Notes: generated from the sequence alone by a model not told the origin. A DNA stretch of 64,000 bases from Meghimatium bilineatum (GCA_034231615.1 CM067298.1:20093478-20157477); one strand, 5' to 3'. Shown: positions 10,852-23,662, numbered from the stretch's first letter. Translations and numbers: made by a program.

Positions 10852-11545
10852 TCATGGTCAGTAGTCTTGTTTTATTCATGGTGAATAGTCTTGTTTCATT
10901 CATGGTTAATAGTCTTGTTTCATTCATGGTTAATAGTCTTGTTTTATTCATGGTCAGTAGTCTTGTTTCATTCATGGTTAGTAGTCTTGTTTTATTCATG
11001 GTCAGTAGTCTTGTTTTATTCATGGTCAGTAGTCTTGTTTCATTCATGGTTAATAGTCTTGTTTCATTCATGGTTAATAGTCTTGTTTCATTCATGGTTA
11101 ATAGTCTTGTTTCATTCATGGTTAATAGTCTTGTTTCATTCATGGTTAATAGTCTTGTTTTATTCATGGTCAGTAGTCTTGTTTTATTCATGGTCAGTAG
11201 TCTTGTTTCATTCATGGTTAATAGTCTTGTTTTATTCATGGTCAGTAGTCTTGTTTCATCCATGGTTAATAGTCTTGTTTCATTCATGGTTAATAGTCTT
11301 GTTTCATTCATGGTTAATAGTCTTGTTTTATTCATGGTTAATAGTCTTGTTTCATTCATGGTTAATAGTCTTGTTTCATTCATGGTTAATAGTCTTGTTT
11401 TATTCATGGTTAATAGTCTTGTTTCATTCATGGTTAATAGTCTTGTTTCATTCATGGTTAATAGTCTTGTTTCATTCATGGTTAATAGTCTTGTTTCATT
11501 CATGGTTAATAGTCTTGTTTCATTCATGGTTAATAGTCTGTTTTC
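10852..11545. repeat. 24-bp minisatellite, ~28 units
   Basis: The unit is AGTCTTGTTTCATTCATGGT plus four bases. Two variants (GTTAAT and GTCAGT with C/T change) alternate irregularly. The period is divisible by three and lacks stops, so both strands are open for over 230 codons; these are not genes. Confidence 0.95.
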
Positions 11546-11614
11546 ATGTTCAGTATAGTTTCCTGACCAGTAGACTAGTTTCCAGTTCTTTTTAACATTT
11601 ATGTCAGTAGACTT

Positions 11615-11730
11615 GTTTTCTGATTATTATTCTTGTGACCTGGTCATTATTCTGGTGTCCAAGTCATTATTCAGGTGTCCTAGTCATTATTCTGGTGGCC
11701 TAGTCATTATTATGGTGTTTTAGACATAAT
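11615..11730. repeat. ~20-bp short tandem repeat
   Basis: About five units of TCATTATTCTGGTGTCCTAG; two more occur at 12200-12240 beyond a LINE fragment. Confidence 0.6.
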
Positions 11731-11754
11731 TCACAAATTATAAATTTAATCTTC

Positions 11755-12200
11755 ATACCAACATTGTGTTATCAATGTCAGATGTGGACACTAAAGAATA
11801 AGAGAGAAGACTTACAATGTGTGAAATGAGATGTTTAAGAAAAGCAGCAAACAGAACAAGAAGAGATCGTGTGAGGAATGAAGAGATTAAATAAACTGTT
11901 TGAATAACCTTTGTCATCAAAATATTGAAAAATAGGCTGAAATGGTTTGGCCACTATATGAGAATAAGCCTATATTGGCCTGCAGCAAAAGTATACAATA
12001 CAAGAATGTAAACAAAAAGAGGAAGACCAAGAAGCAGCGGGAGTGAAGGAGTTATTAACACTCTGAAACAGTCTCAATATTACTGCATATCAAGCAAATA
12101 AACATGCCGTAGCCAGAAAACTGACCGTCATTCAATACCGCGATGCCTATCAGTGAAAGCAGAAAAAATATAATAGATAAATACATTGATAGATAGACAG
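11755..12200 (+). pseudogene. LINE ORF2 C-terminal fragment
   Basis: It is homologous to 44470-44880 (shared AAAAGCAGC, CATATGAGAATAAG and AGAGGAAGACCAAGA blocks). Frames read ...EMRCLRKAANRTRRDRVRNEE... and RGRPRS. It ends with a GATA-type tail. It interrupts a short tandem repeat found on both sides (11615-11730 and 12200-12240), suggesting insertion there. Confidence 0.65.
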
Positions 12201-12239
12201 TATTCTAGTGTCTTAGTCAATATTCAAGTGTCCTAGTCA

Positions 12240-12760
12240 CCTGCCTAAAATTTATGATAAATAATGTTTCTAAATATGCAGATTATGTGTTAAAACAATG
12301 GTTCTCGACTTTTTTTTTAACTTGTGACCAACTCATACGAATTTTATTTGCATGCTTGGTTTAAGTTCCTGAAGACATGTCATCATGGTTCATGGATGTT
12401 ATTTTGCTAACCAATGTTTGTCTGTTAGTAAAATAGTGTTTCAATATACTTGTTCTTATATATTGTTTCAATAATTTCAGAAAGTCAACTTTTTGTGATC
12501 CCCTCAGATAGGGGTTCCTCAATTATCCATTATATCTTTGTGGCTCTAGTAAGATGCTGGGGCCATATGGCTCCCATTAAGAATCACCGTACTAGAGTAG
12601 AATGATATTGTTGAAGGGTTAATATTGTGTTTGTAAGAATCAAATAATTTAAGAAACTTGCTACTGTGATACACTGATAAAATAAATGACTGAATTTTCT
12701 ATGTTATTAATTATTTTTATATTTTAGTGTGAATATGCATACAATAATTAATTGTTATAT
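12240..12760. other. No recognisable feature
   Basis: AT-rich, no supported coding or repeat signal on either strand. Confidence 0.5.
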
Positions 12761-12765
12761 TATAA

Positions 12766-12825
12766 CATATGATGATACACATGATGATACACATGATGAT
12801 ACACATGATGATACACATGATGATA
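12766..12825. repeat. 12-bp tandem repeat
   Basis: Five units of ATGATGATACAC. Confidence 0.85.
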
Positions 12826-12829
12826 TGTG

Positions 12830-14200
12830 TGAATCCCTGTTTTCATAAATTGTTCTTGTTTCTTGAAGAACTGAAATCATATACTAGTTTGGTCAGAATA
12901 ATTCTGACTGGCTACGTGGCAGCAATGATCACATTGAGACATGACCAAAATTGTCATTGCTGGGATGTTGTTCATCATTCTTTGACTCTCAAAGATTATG
13001 ATAACCAAAAAAAATGATTATTGTGCTCTACTTATGTTGTTATCAGGAAACAACTAGAAAAGACAGTCTAGTGAGCAATATACACATTTTGAGCATGATG
13101 TGAAAAGACTTAAGCTTTTTAAATTATAATGTTATTTAGAGCCAACATTCTTCAACGCTTAATTTTCATATCACTTCATGATTAATCTTCATTGCTGCCC
13201 ATGATATTTTACATATATGTATATTATAATTATGTATATGTATATATAGAATATATGTATTAGCATCTTCAAAAATGACAGGAATACAATGAATCAAAAG
13301 CATGCTTGAGATGTTTTGTGATGCATGTGAGTGAAAGTATTCTTATGATATATATTTTTGCAAACTTCAACATAAAATAAAAATATTTCACTCACCAATA
13401 AATCTTTCTGATATGTCTTGGTATGTTTATATCTAAAAATGTTTGAAAACACTATTCTGACCAATTATCCGGACTGTTTGCAAATATTTTACACATTGAC
13501 AGCACTGTTCTAAAAATAATTTATATAAAATCTCACTTTGTTGGAAGATAAATTTAAAAAACAATCACCACGTACATAATGTGGTGACAGCAAGGGCATG
13601 CACCTTTATCACACAAAGACACAAAAACCCACTTCCTAACCGGAAATATGCAGTATTGCAGTTTTTAAACAATTGTTATAATGAATATTTGCATATTGTG
13701 AATGAGGCTTTTTCTCACAGTGTTGCACACTGCTGAGAGTTGGAGTCTTCTGGGAATAAAGCTTTGGAGAAGCCTCTACATTGTACAAAAGTATACAAGA
13801 GTGTTATTGATAACAATTCTGTAAGATCAAAATAAATGAAACTAACATAATCAGGAAAAAGTATGTATTTTAGTTTTTAAACCTTTAGAAAGGTACACAT
13901 CTGTTCATTGTATCTTCTCTGGAAATTTAATTATTATATCTTCCTTCACACCATAAACACTCTGGTGATACTGAAACTTTAAGGATGGCTTACTTATGAT
14001 GATGATCTGTCTGGGTATCCTACCCATAGTATGAGTACTTTTTATTGGACTAGAGTGTTTTATCTACTCTTGTTCCCTCCCTACCACATGAATTGCCTGC
14101 CATACACGGAGGCCCTGATCTCAGCATTTATCTCTGGTGATGATGTTCCTCCTTCAGAAGCGAAGATGATTATGGCATTGAGGCGGGTCAGTTTTGTTTG
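12830..14200. other. No supported feature
   Basis: A short block at 13570-13600 (GTGGTGACAGCAAGG) resembles the body of the SINE at 14597. Otherwise only random frames. Confidence 0.4.
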
Positions 14201-14211
14201 ATTGTTTGTAG

Positions 14212-14388
14212 CCCCAGATGGTAAATCAGCCCAATCCATGCACCGAAAGACCTATTGTAATATCAGCAAGAATGCAGCATGTCTTGAGAAGGGGAAATAC
14301 AGAAAAAAAGAACTCATATTTCGATTTACTAAGAAGGAGGCTAAATATCACAAACCCCCTTATCTACGGGCTTGCTTCTTTGTATATA
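14212..14388 (+). CDS. Candidate exon of unknown gene
   Basis: A pyrimidine-rich acceptor (GATTGTTTGTAG, ending 14211) and a good donor (GTAAGAAG at 14389) bracket 59 codons in phase 0-0. The reading includes CTERPIVISARMQHVLRRG and RRRLNITNPLIYGLASLYI. NPLIYG resembles the NPxxY motif of GPCR helix 7, but the preceding residues are charged, so a GPCR is not supported. A different frame is open across 14202-14561 as well, which weakens the case. It could be an exon of the EF-hand gene or a decayed transposon fragment. Confidence 0.3.
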
Positions 14389-14596
14389 GTAAGAAGCAAC
14401 CAAGAACGTATTATGTGGAGGTTGACTACCCACTCCATCCAGTGACTGGGAAATTCTATGCTGATGCCAGATTTGTTTTGCCGAAAATCTCAGATACCAT
14501 AAATTGTAACACTCCTTGGAATTACAAAATGCTAATTGGCAGACGTTTGAGAACGAGCTAAGGAAAATAAAGAGTGATGGTTATTATGACTGGATG

Positions 14597-14775
14597 GTGT
14601 GGCGTATGGCCAATTGGTTAGAGTGTTGGTCTCGCACCTGTGATGTCCAGAGTTCGATCCCAGGTAAGGGCTAGGTTTTAAATTGAAAACCTCACAATGA
14701 ACATGACGTGGTGACAGCAAAGTCACACAAATCTTAGTTGTTTTTGTGATTGCACTCCTGATTACCAATTGGTCT
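14597..14775 (+). mobile_element. tRNA-derived SINE
   Basis: An A box TGGCCAATTGGTTAGAG and a B box GAGTTCGATCCC stand about 45 bp apart, as in a tRNA-type Pol III promoter. The tRNA-like head is followed by a body with ACGTGGTGACAGCAAAG. No intact cloverleaf is expected or seen. Confidence 0.75.
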
Positions 14776-14779
14776 CTCT

Positions 14780-15640
14780 TGTAGTCTGCATAATATGACT
14801 AGTTGTAATGAGAACATATAGATAATGTGATGTTTTACAGACCAAATAACAAGCTCAGAGAATAAGTTCAGTGCTAAAAATAGTCGCTTTCCCAGATTCA
14901 CAAATAACCTTAAGTGAACTAATCATGAATCCATATCATCACCGGATAGATGGTCCAGTTGTGGTATTAATATTATTATTTGGCGTATGTACCCGAGTCC
15001 CTCGTCGTTACAGTCCTTTGTAATCGAAATCATCCTTCTTTAGTGGTGATATTTGATATTTTCCATAATTTTCATTTGCTGACTACAAATTACATACACA
15101 GTAACCAATAGAATCACGGGAAAAATTATATAGCGTCACTGTAGAAGGATGAACACCGATGAATCTACAGGGCTGTATAATTGACGAGAAACATGCTGCA
15201 ACTATCTTCAATAGATTCAAATTAGGCCACACTAAAAGCTTCAAGAAAGTCCACTCCTCAAACATCTCACTCGTCAAGCAGCTCGCTCTCTATAATACTA
15301 GGGAAGAATACTCTATAATGCCTAGCTCGTTATTTATCGCTAGGGAATAGCTAGGGAAGTTATTTCGGAGAATTCAATCTCTCCCTTCCCCGCCCCCCCG
15401 CCCAATCCAGAAGGAATACAGAACGTGGCATTTAGTGCTAAAACACAACCAAAATATGTTTTTAAACAAATTCTTAACACCCCCCCCCCCTCCCAAATGA
15501 ATCTCAAAATATTGATTCCCAAGAGAATCTTCCACATTGTACCGTCGATGTGGTTGGACGTATTGGTATATACAAAGTTAACAATTATTGAAAATCTGTG
15601 CCATATACTTTAAATGCTTCAAGCACAACTTGGAACAGAG
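14780..15640. other. No supported feature
   Basis: Mixed unique sequence with C-rich tracts (for example ten C at about 15480). No exon or repeat family could be supported. Confidence 0.4.
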
Positions 15641-16300
15641 AAATGAAGTTTTGATAATCACGGAAAACACGCACAAATCGACTTTTCGACCAAAAGGCCT
15701 TTATCAAGGCTGCATAGCAACAACAAAAAAACTACGAATAAGAATAGCACTTTTGACGTTCACCTTGTAGAGCTAATTCTGGAGATATCCCGAGGGCTGA
15801 AAATAGGTCAGAGGTGAAATCACACCCACATATATGTGAAACGAGACAAACAGAGAAATGATGAAACCACATATCTATCTATATGAATGGCGAGCATTGA
15901 ACCTGAAATGTTCGGCGTGCCAAATTGATTGCGGTTCTCAAGCACGTGACGGGTCAGGTAGTTTGGAAAGCACGACTTAATGACCTAACCTGAATATCCT
16001 GGGCGTCTCAAAGGCCCGTGCCATTGAAGTTATCGGCAACAGGAGTACCCGATGATATTTTTCTGCTGTAAAGGTGTTCTCGGAATTGTCACACGTCTTC
16101 TTCCAGTCTCACCTATATACTTCATGATGCAACGCTTGCAGATGATGGCATAGACGATGTAGCGGGACACGCTTGTGAAACTATTTTCAATGGTGAAGAT
16201 GGCTTAATTATTAGGGAGGTTAGGCATGAAATGACTCCGGTCTAAAAATAAATCACTCAGGTTCTTATTACGAAATTACGAGTGTGCATGAACCCGAAAT
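15640..16300 (-). mobile_element. Penelope-like element, C-terminal part
   Basis: The minus strand reads FRNKNLSDLFLDRSHF, then TSVSRYIVYAIICKRC, then IMKYIGETGRR (GIY-YIG), in the family's order. The 3' end holds TTGATAAAGGCCTTTTGGTC followed by GAAA (minus strand, around 15680-15710), the recurring PLE end motif. It is 5' truncated and mutated. Confidence 0.75.
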
Positions 16301-16719
16301 ACTGAAAATCTCTGGTGCCACGAACTGACAATGATAAATTGGGGTTCTGTCAGGAAGGTCATTCTAACCAATAAAAGTCTCCATAAAACTTCGTAGCTAA
16401 CTGGTAAATGAAACAATCCTGTTCTCTTCCTTATTGTATATTTAACCATACACTGACTACCTTTTAGTCTTTGCTGTCATTAATTTCTTTAGTTGGTTCA
16501 CAGACATGTTGTGTTTACATTTTATTACTTTCAAGACTACACTGTCTTGAGATTAAGAAATCGATATTTCAAATATAGTTTTACGGAAGGTCAATTTTGG
16601 TTTCCCAAGCAAGCATACATCCAGGATCGTAGATGGTCTGTGGTTAATGAGAAGGGGTTTTCTGAGGCAAAACTGCTCACTTCAATTAGTATGACCAATT
16701 TTGGGAAACCACTTCGTTG

Positions 16720-16905
16720 AGAGCACATATAGGAAAGTCTGAGTGCAATGAAATGTATCCTCTACGCCCGGTGGTCCTTTTAATTTTTGGATGTGCCGTT
16801 ATTTACTAGCCTCGTGCTATGTTGTACCCTTGATAAATTTCTTTTCGCCGAAACGTTAACTTGTGTGTGTGTTTCTCTGTGTCTAAAGTGATCCGGATAC
16901 TGTAA
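16720..16905 (+). mobile_element. Penelope-like element 3' end
   Basis: It carries CCTTGATAAATTTC...CGCCGAAACGTTAAC followed by GTGTGTGT, the same arrangement as the other PLE 3' ends. It directly abuts the 5' part of a LINE. The stretch 16493-16720 has an open frame I could not identify. Confidence 0.5.
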
Positions 16906-16909
16906 ACAA

Positions 16910-19900
16910 CATAAAAAATAAACTTATAGTTATTGGAACATGGAATATGAGAACAGTTATGAAAATTGGCAAACTAGAAAACATCAAAAATGAAATGAAA
17001 AGAATGAATATTAACATCTTATGATTTTGTGAAACAAATCTGATCAGGTTAAATATACTTGAACGAATATAAAATAATTCACTCAGGTAGACAGAAACAT
17101 GAGAAAGGTTATGTATAATCTTGGATGAAGAAAGATCAAAAACAGTGAAAGGATATATGGCAATACCAGATGAGGTTTTGCTAGTTTTGCTAGACTAAAT
17201 GGTAAAAAAATAGATATTAATATCAGACAAATCTATGCACCAACTGCAGACAGTACAGAAGAAGAAATGATAATTTTTACAAACAACTTAATATGGCTCT
17301 AGCACAATGTAACAAACGGGAAGTAATTATGGAACTAAGAAATTTTAACGCCAAAGTTGGAGAGGAAAGAGATGAAGATTTCACCAGAGGATATAGACTT
17401 GGAGATAGAAATGATAAAGGAGAGAAACATATTGAGTGAGCAAGGGAACAAACACGATCATTGATAACACTTTCGTTCAGTAACACTCTAGACATCTTTG
17501 AACGTGGACAAATCCAGGAAATAATTACCGCAATAAAACTACGTACTAATATACAAGCGATCTCGAAACAGCTTTGTTTTCTGTGAAAAAAGACCTGGGG
17601 CAGATTGCAATAGTGACTATGTCACAGTAATAGCAAAATTCAGATAAAATTGAAGAAATTAAAATGAATTCCAAGAAATAGCAAACTAGACCTGATAATG
17701 CTTGAGTCAAATACAGAAATAAATGAAACATACACCAGTGCTGTACAGAATAGATAGAACGATGTAGATAAGATACATTGTATAGAGGAACAATGGCAAA
17801 TGCTAAAATAATCAATTCAATAGATATCAAAAGACACAATACAAAAAATAAAGAGGACAGCAAAGAAGAAATTTTACAGATGATGGACACAAGAAGAAAA
17901 AAGCAAACAAAACAAAGATGTATATAAAAGAATACATACAGAAATGAAACAAAAATGTAAGACAACGAAAGAATCACGACTGAATGATAATTGCGATGAA
18001 CTTGAGGAACAAAGAGAAGAGACACAATATATACACACTAAAATACGTGAACTAACAGAAGTTAGAAAGCAATCACAAATAGTTGTTTGAAAACAAAAGA
18101 TAGTAAAGTAATAATGGACAAAGAGAAAATAAATATATGACCAGAGAATATACAAAAATTGTGTGATGACAGCAGCAGGCCAGAAACAAACACACATGAC
18201 CAATGTGAGGGACCATCAATATTAAAAGCAGAAGTAGAGGATGAAAAACAATATATGGAGAAAAATAAATTCCCAGGGCCATATAAAATCACCCTTGAAG
18301 AAATTAGAACTGTTTGTTTGTTTGTTTTGCGTTCACTCCATTGTAACCAGCACGGATATCCGTGCGATTTCCGCCGGGAGCGTGATTACGTTGTGCCACC
18401 ATTATGCGCCTTGTAGGCCTAGCACATCCGATTTCGGCATGCCTTGACAATTCGGGTGGGCTACCCTAGCCTGTGACAGCCTTCCTATATGTCGCCAGAC
18501 GGTAAATGTGTACTGACTCTATGCCGAGACGGTTTGTCTTTCACGTCTGTCCTGCACGAGGCGTTCCGCAGTCAGTGAACATGCCTCGTGTAATTAGACG
18601 TATTGTGCCCGTGCTCATCGGGTACTAAACCTTTTCTCGTCCTCAAGCCTGGTTCCGGTTTAGGAAGAACTTGACAGAAGAGCTGGGCTCGGGCTCGTTC
18701 GTCTTCTTAGCCGAAGCGCTATTCACCAACTTCGTGAGCCCCTCGTCCAGGTCTGAATCTGTACACATATTTAGGAACGTTAGCAACTTGTGCTTTGTTC
18801 TAGAGCTGAACAGTGCTTGTCACCTCGGACTGCTATGCCTGTGCCCATCGGGTACTGAACCTTTTCTCTCCTCGAGCACGCTTCTGGTATAGGAAAGACT
18901 CGACAGTAGAGTTGGGCCATGGCTGGGATCATGGTAACTAGAAGCTTCTCTCGAGCAAACAATGCTTTAGTTCCAATTTCATCGAACCGTCTTCCATGCT
19001 TTTTACACATGACGCTGCCCTCTAGCGCTGTGCATCTTTCTCAGTATACTCATTGTGCTTTTATTTTTATTGGAACATCTGCCTGCTTCGTACCGACTAC
19101 ATTGGTCGCCCTCCAATGCTTCTACCAGACTTTCTAGCTTCACTGTGTGTCGACAGTGTTGCTGCATGTGTTGGCACAGTGGTGTAAGTTATTAACTGTC
19201 TTTTTGCAGTAAAATCTCATTCCATCTGTTACCTCCACATTCACGGGCACGATCCCCAAACGGTTTAGCCAGAATCAGCATTAGCCGCTGTATTTCTGTT
19301 ACCAGGGTGCGCCACGAGGAGGCACTTTTGGGATCTTGGTTATCTGCTAACCCTGAGTCCGCCAAGAGCAATGCATTCCCTTTGCACCCCATTAAAACTG
19401 TGAATTGGGTATTGAAATGATATATAATTGCTGAATGATATCTACATACCTAAAGTTCATTTACAATCTATCTTCATAGATTTACCACAGCAACCTGATG
19501 CCATAGATTGTGTAGAACATCGTACAATTAGTTTAATGAGTCATGTAACAAAAATTATGATGAGAATTGTACGGAAAAGAATAAGAAGTAAAATTAAACC
19601 AGAAATTGGAGATGAGAAATGTGGATTAGCAGAAGGCAGAAGTACAAACAATGGCACATACATCTTGAGAAAATTAATAGAAAGATTGACGAAAGTTAAA
19701 AAAGATCGGTATTTATGATTTATTGACTACACTAAGGCATTTGATAAGGTGAAACATGAATAAATAATGAAATTTTCATGAATAAATAATTGGAATTTTG
19801 GAGAATTTAAACATTGAGGGTAAAGATCTGAGAATAATAAGGAAAATATATTGGCAACAAAGAGAAGCCATAAGAATCGATAACCACCAGGAGCATTCCA

Positions 19901-20710
19901 ATACATCAAACAAGGGGTTAGACAAGGTTGTGTGCTGTCACATGATCTGTTCATGTATACAGTGAAATGATAATGAAATCCATACAAGATATGCCAGGAA
20001 TATCAGATGGAGGGAATATTATAAACAATATACGGTACGTCTGATGATCCAGTTTAATCAGCAGAAAATGAAGAACGGTTACAAGAAATGAGGAATATCA
20101 TTGCACAAGAAAGTCAAAACAAAGGGCTTTGTCTGAATATTAGAAAACTGAAGTAATAGTAATATTAAAGAATAAATGTCCTCCAGAATGCAACATCAAA
20201 GATGGAAGATGTATTAAAGAAGTCAAATGTAGAATTTTCCTGACAAAGGCAACATTCCACACGATGAAGACCATTCTACGTAATATATCTTTGTCAGCTG
20301 AGGTGAGAAAGTTATATAGAACCAATTCTGATATATGGAAGTGAATCTTGAATGCTCAGCAGAACAACGAAAAATTATATTGAGGCAACAGAGCTATAGT
20401 TTTATAGAAGAATATTGAGAACACCGTGTTCAGATACAACGCGTAATGAAGATATCTTGAAAGAAGTTAATTCAGAAAGAGAGCTGCTTACCCACATTAG
20501 ATCAGTCCATATTTTTGGATACAACATGAGAAGATGAAAGATGGAACACAATGTAAGAACAGGCAAGGTGAACAGCAAGAAGGGTAAGAGAAGACAAGAG
20601 AGAAGATGCTTGATAACCTAGCATTGTGGCATGGGAGAACATCGGTATCGGAAATTATTGAGACACGCACAAATGACAATCAGCGCCACACGGCATAGAC
20701 CATAAGAAGA
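16910..20710 (+). mobile_element. APE/RT LINE, decayed, split by a nested element
   Basis: An apurinic-type endonuclease is recognisable by IGTWNMRTV near 16935, QIYAPTADSTEEEM near 17225 and NFNAKVGEE near 17345. After the insertion at 18314-19390 the RT continues: SLMSHVTKIMMRIVRKRI, KCGLAEGRSTNNGTYILRKL and FIDYTKAFDKVKHE near 19720-19760. The YADD box has decayed to GTSDD near 20040, and the C-terminus ends in an AAG-rich tail near 20700. Many frameshifts; dead. A truncated antisense copy of its end lies at 60858-61165. Confidence 0.85.
18314..19390 (-). mobile_element. CAAA-tailed noncoding retroelement, copy in a LINE
   Basis: The element is ~1.08 kb. In its own (minus) orientation it begins GGGGTGCAAAGGGAATGCAT and ends in a CAAA repeat. 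It is flanked by ATTAGAACTGT (18303-18313) and ATTAAAACTGT (19391-19401), an 11-bp target-site duplication with one mismatch. It has no recognisable coding region. The LINE reading resumes on the far side, proving a nested insertion. Confidence 0.85.
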
Positions 20711-20734
20711 AGATCATGATAGTCTTTATATATT

Positions 20735-20900
20735 GTCTATATACACCCGGGTAGGTGGTTGTCAGAATATCCTCACTTGACAGTAAACTTAGATTTTGTG
20801 GCTGGGCACTTTAGCTGTCTATCCCCGGTAGGTGGTTGTCAGAATATCCATACTTGACAGTAAACGTAGATTTTGTGTCTGGGAACTTTAGCTGTCTATC
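20735..20900. repeat. ~82-bp tandem duplication
   Basis: Two adjacent copies containing GTAGGTGGTTGTCAGAATAT and TTTAGCTGTCTATCC, between the two opposed LINEs. Confidence 0.85.
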
Positions 20901-20929
20901 CAAGGACAGATGTGTCGCCTTTTGCTGTG

Positions 20930-22990
20930 TTTAATCCATATGTGTTTAGAATTGTTTTGATATTATCTATCCATCTTCTTCTAGGTCTTCCTCTGGCTAT
21001 GTATTCGGATCTTCTCATATTATATGTTTTTGTTGGTAGTTGGTTATAGTTCATTCTCATAAGGTATCCAAAACCATTTTAAGTGTTGTTTCTCGATGTA
21101 TTCTGTGTATGATCTTATACTGATTCTTTTCCTGATTTTGCCATTTCTTATTTTGTCTAGTTTGGTCACCCTTTCGGCATTTCTCAGGCATTTCATCTCA
21201 CACGTTGTTAAGTTTTCTCAGCTGGGAAACTGTCAGCGCCCATGTCTGGCATTGATAGCAAAGTGGTGACATAAAAAAAACTGTTTATCATCTATCTCTT
21301 GACTTCCATCTTCAGCTTTGGATTGAGCAGTAATGGTGATAGCGGGTATGTCATTGTGTTAGGTTTCTGGCATCGTGTCTCAATTTCTATGTCTAATTTG
21401 TCTTTGTATGTGAATTTGCATATACTTCCCAGGTATTTAAATTCAGAAGTTTGTTTCACATTAGTTTTGTCTATTGTTATATTAACTGGGTTTGGTGACT
21501 TGCTAATTTACATTGCTTCTGTTTTCTGCGTATTTATGTTCATGTTGTCGTGAGTGCGTTAATATGATTTTTATAACTGCTTTTAATCTTCATAGATAAG
21601 GCATTGATCATCAGCAAATAGTAGTTCGTTGATTAAATTATTTTATTCCTCTTCAGTTCTTCTTTTATTTCTGTACTGTTTACTTTCTTGATTTGGAATT
21701 CTTTTGTTATTCTGTCCATGTATATGTTAAAAATGATAGGTGAGAGCACATATCCTTGTCTTACCCCTGATTTTGTTTGGAAAGATGTATGTTGTTCTTA
21801 CTGAGCTTTGGCAGTACTGGTAAAAGGCTTTTGTATTTTCTAGTAACTGACCTTTGATTCCATAGTTTTCTAACATTTCCCATAAAGCATTTTTATTGAC
21901 TGTCGAATGCTTTTTTCTGGTCTATAAATATTGTGTTTAAATCTTGATCGTATTCTAGTGCATTTTCACTTAGTTGTCTCAAGGGGAAAAAAAAGATCAT
22001 CTGTAGAATTTACTTCTCTCTTGCATCCACATTTGGAGGAGCACAACTAAGGATCTGTGATGTATTTTATGCGATTCTAATATTTTTGCATACATTTTCC
22101 TGTATGATTTAGTAGGGGGATACCTCTGTATATTTCACATTCTCTTCTGTTTCCTTTGTTGTTCCATATTGGAACTATAATTGATTTTTGCTAGTCTTCT
22201 GGTAGTCTTCTTTCCTCCCATATTGAATAATCTTGCCAGCCATTGCACCAGTTTCCGCTCTTGTTCATATCGGTTCACTATTTATACCCTTGTTCCTGGT
22301 GATTTGTCATTGTGGTTAGATTTTAAGACTTCTTCTATTTCTTGATTTAGTATGTGAGGTTCTGCGATGACTTGGTTTGATGAAATGTAAATATACTGTA
22401 TTGTTATGTTAGCATTGTATAACTCTTGAAAATATTATTTGGTTTGATGAAATGTAAATATACTGTATTGTTATGTTAGCATTGTATAACTCTTGAAAAT
22501 ATTATTTACATCGTATTTTCCTTTCTAAGCTTTGCAGTATAGGATTGCCATTTTTACATTTCTATCATTTATGATTGTGGTGGGCTGTAGCTTTCGTCTC
22601 TTATTCTCATTGATTTGAAACTTCTGAAAAATTATCGAGGACTACATGCAGTTTTCTGTTAGATACTTCCTATATTCATTCCAGGAGTTAGTGTTTTTTG
22701 TTATTATGCGTTTATCATTAATAATTTCTTGTCTATATTGTAGGTGGTGTTCTTGTTGTTTAAATTTTAGCCACACAGTTTTTTGATTTATATAGCTCTT
22801 AGTATTTCATCGCTCTACCACGCAGGTTATTTATTTTAGTATTTTGCATGTGTTTCCTTACGCCGCATATATTTTGTAAGTTACTCTACATTGCATCTTT
22901 CATTATATGCCATTCTCTTCAAATATTTTCAGTCTCTTATGACAATGTTAGAAATGTTAGTGTCATTTTTATATAGCTCATTGTTTTTTT
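20930..22990 (-). mobile_element. LINE with reverse transcriptase, decayed
   Basis: The minus strand reads, from high to low coordinates: EERRLPEDWQ and IIVPIWNNKGNRREC (~22140-22230), GVRQGYVLSPIIFNIYMDR (~21710-21780), LLFADDQC, the catalytic YADD-type box (~21600), and IARGRPRRRWIDNIK (~20970). The order and motifs are those of an endonuclease/RT LINE. It is interrupted by stops and a 67-bp duplication at 22370-22505. Confidence 0.85.
22370..22505. repeat. 67-bp tandem duplication inside a LINE
   Basis: TTGGTTTGATGAAATGTAAA through GAAAATATTA occurs twice in a row without change. Confidence 0.85.
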
Positions 22991-23099
22991 TGTATCATCT
23001 TCTAATTAAAAAAAAAATTGAGAACGTTCTTTCCGGTGTCTTATTTCTTTCTATTCTGTCATTACTTGTGGTCTCTTCTCCGTTAGTATAATATGTCTA

Positions 23100-23588
23100 T
23101 GGTCTGTATATATTAATTACTTCACATTTCCAATACCCCCCCCCCCCATCCCCTCATGTCGCAATTTAGTTGTGTTGAAGCTCTAACTTGTTATCGAATT
23201 AAACTGAAAGCGTTTATCATAGTGACCCAACCAGAATCAGCTGCAAGAACAGCAACGCGAAAACCTTCATTGAAAATTGCGTGGGTGAATTCATTTATTA
23301 TATGGGGGAGTGATAATGTCCTAGGTCACGTGATTAATCTCAGAAATGTTTTGTATATTAAACGCGATAAAGCCAGTATGATCGTACGCAAAAGCAAATT
23401 GTGAAAGAGAAAACTGACTATATAGTACCTGGTCTTTATTCAGTTTCTGACTACCTGGATACTGTCAACAAATGATTTAGTAACTGGTAACTGTTATTTT
23501 CTTGATGCAACATTTTAAATGTATCTTTAATATAATTGTAGATTGATAAGATTGAAACAACACATTGAAGTAATCACAGTTAACACGT

Positions 23589-23590
<2 letters not shown>
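23100..23590. other. No supported feature
   Basis: Contains an 11-base C tract near 23137 and an 82-codon frame at 23156-23404 with no recognisable motif and no repeat-family match in the window. Confidence 0.4.

Positions 23591-23662
<72 letters not shown>
23591..23662. repeat. AT microsatellite
   Basis: About 70 bases of alternating AT. Confidence 0.95.

Noticed and set aside
10739-11558. 262-residue minus frame of MNETRLLT repeats and 234-residue plus frames
   Set aside because: They are produced by a stop-free 24-bp satellite; all frames share the period and no splice or start context supports a gene.
14330-14388. GPCR helix-7 NPxxY motif (NPLIYG)
   Set aside because: The preceding residues DLLRRRLN are charged, no membrane helix is present, and no other GPCR exon was found.
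14202-14561. 119-residue plus frame overlapping the candidate exon
   Set aside because: No recognised motif, no splice support, and it begins before the acceptor; kept only as a doubt about the other frame.
14597-14672. Functional tRNA gene
   Set aside because: A and B boxes are present, but the arms do not pair as a cloverleaf and a SINE body follows.
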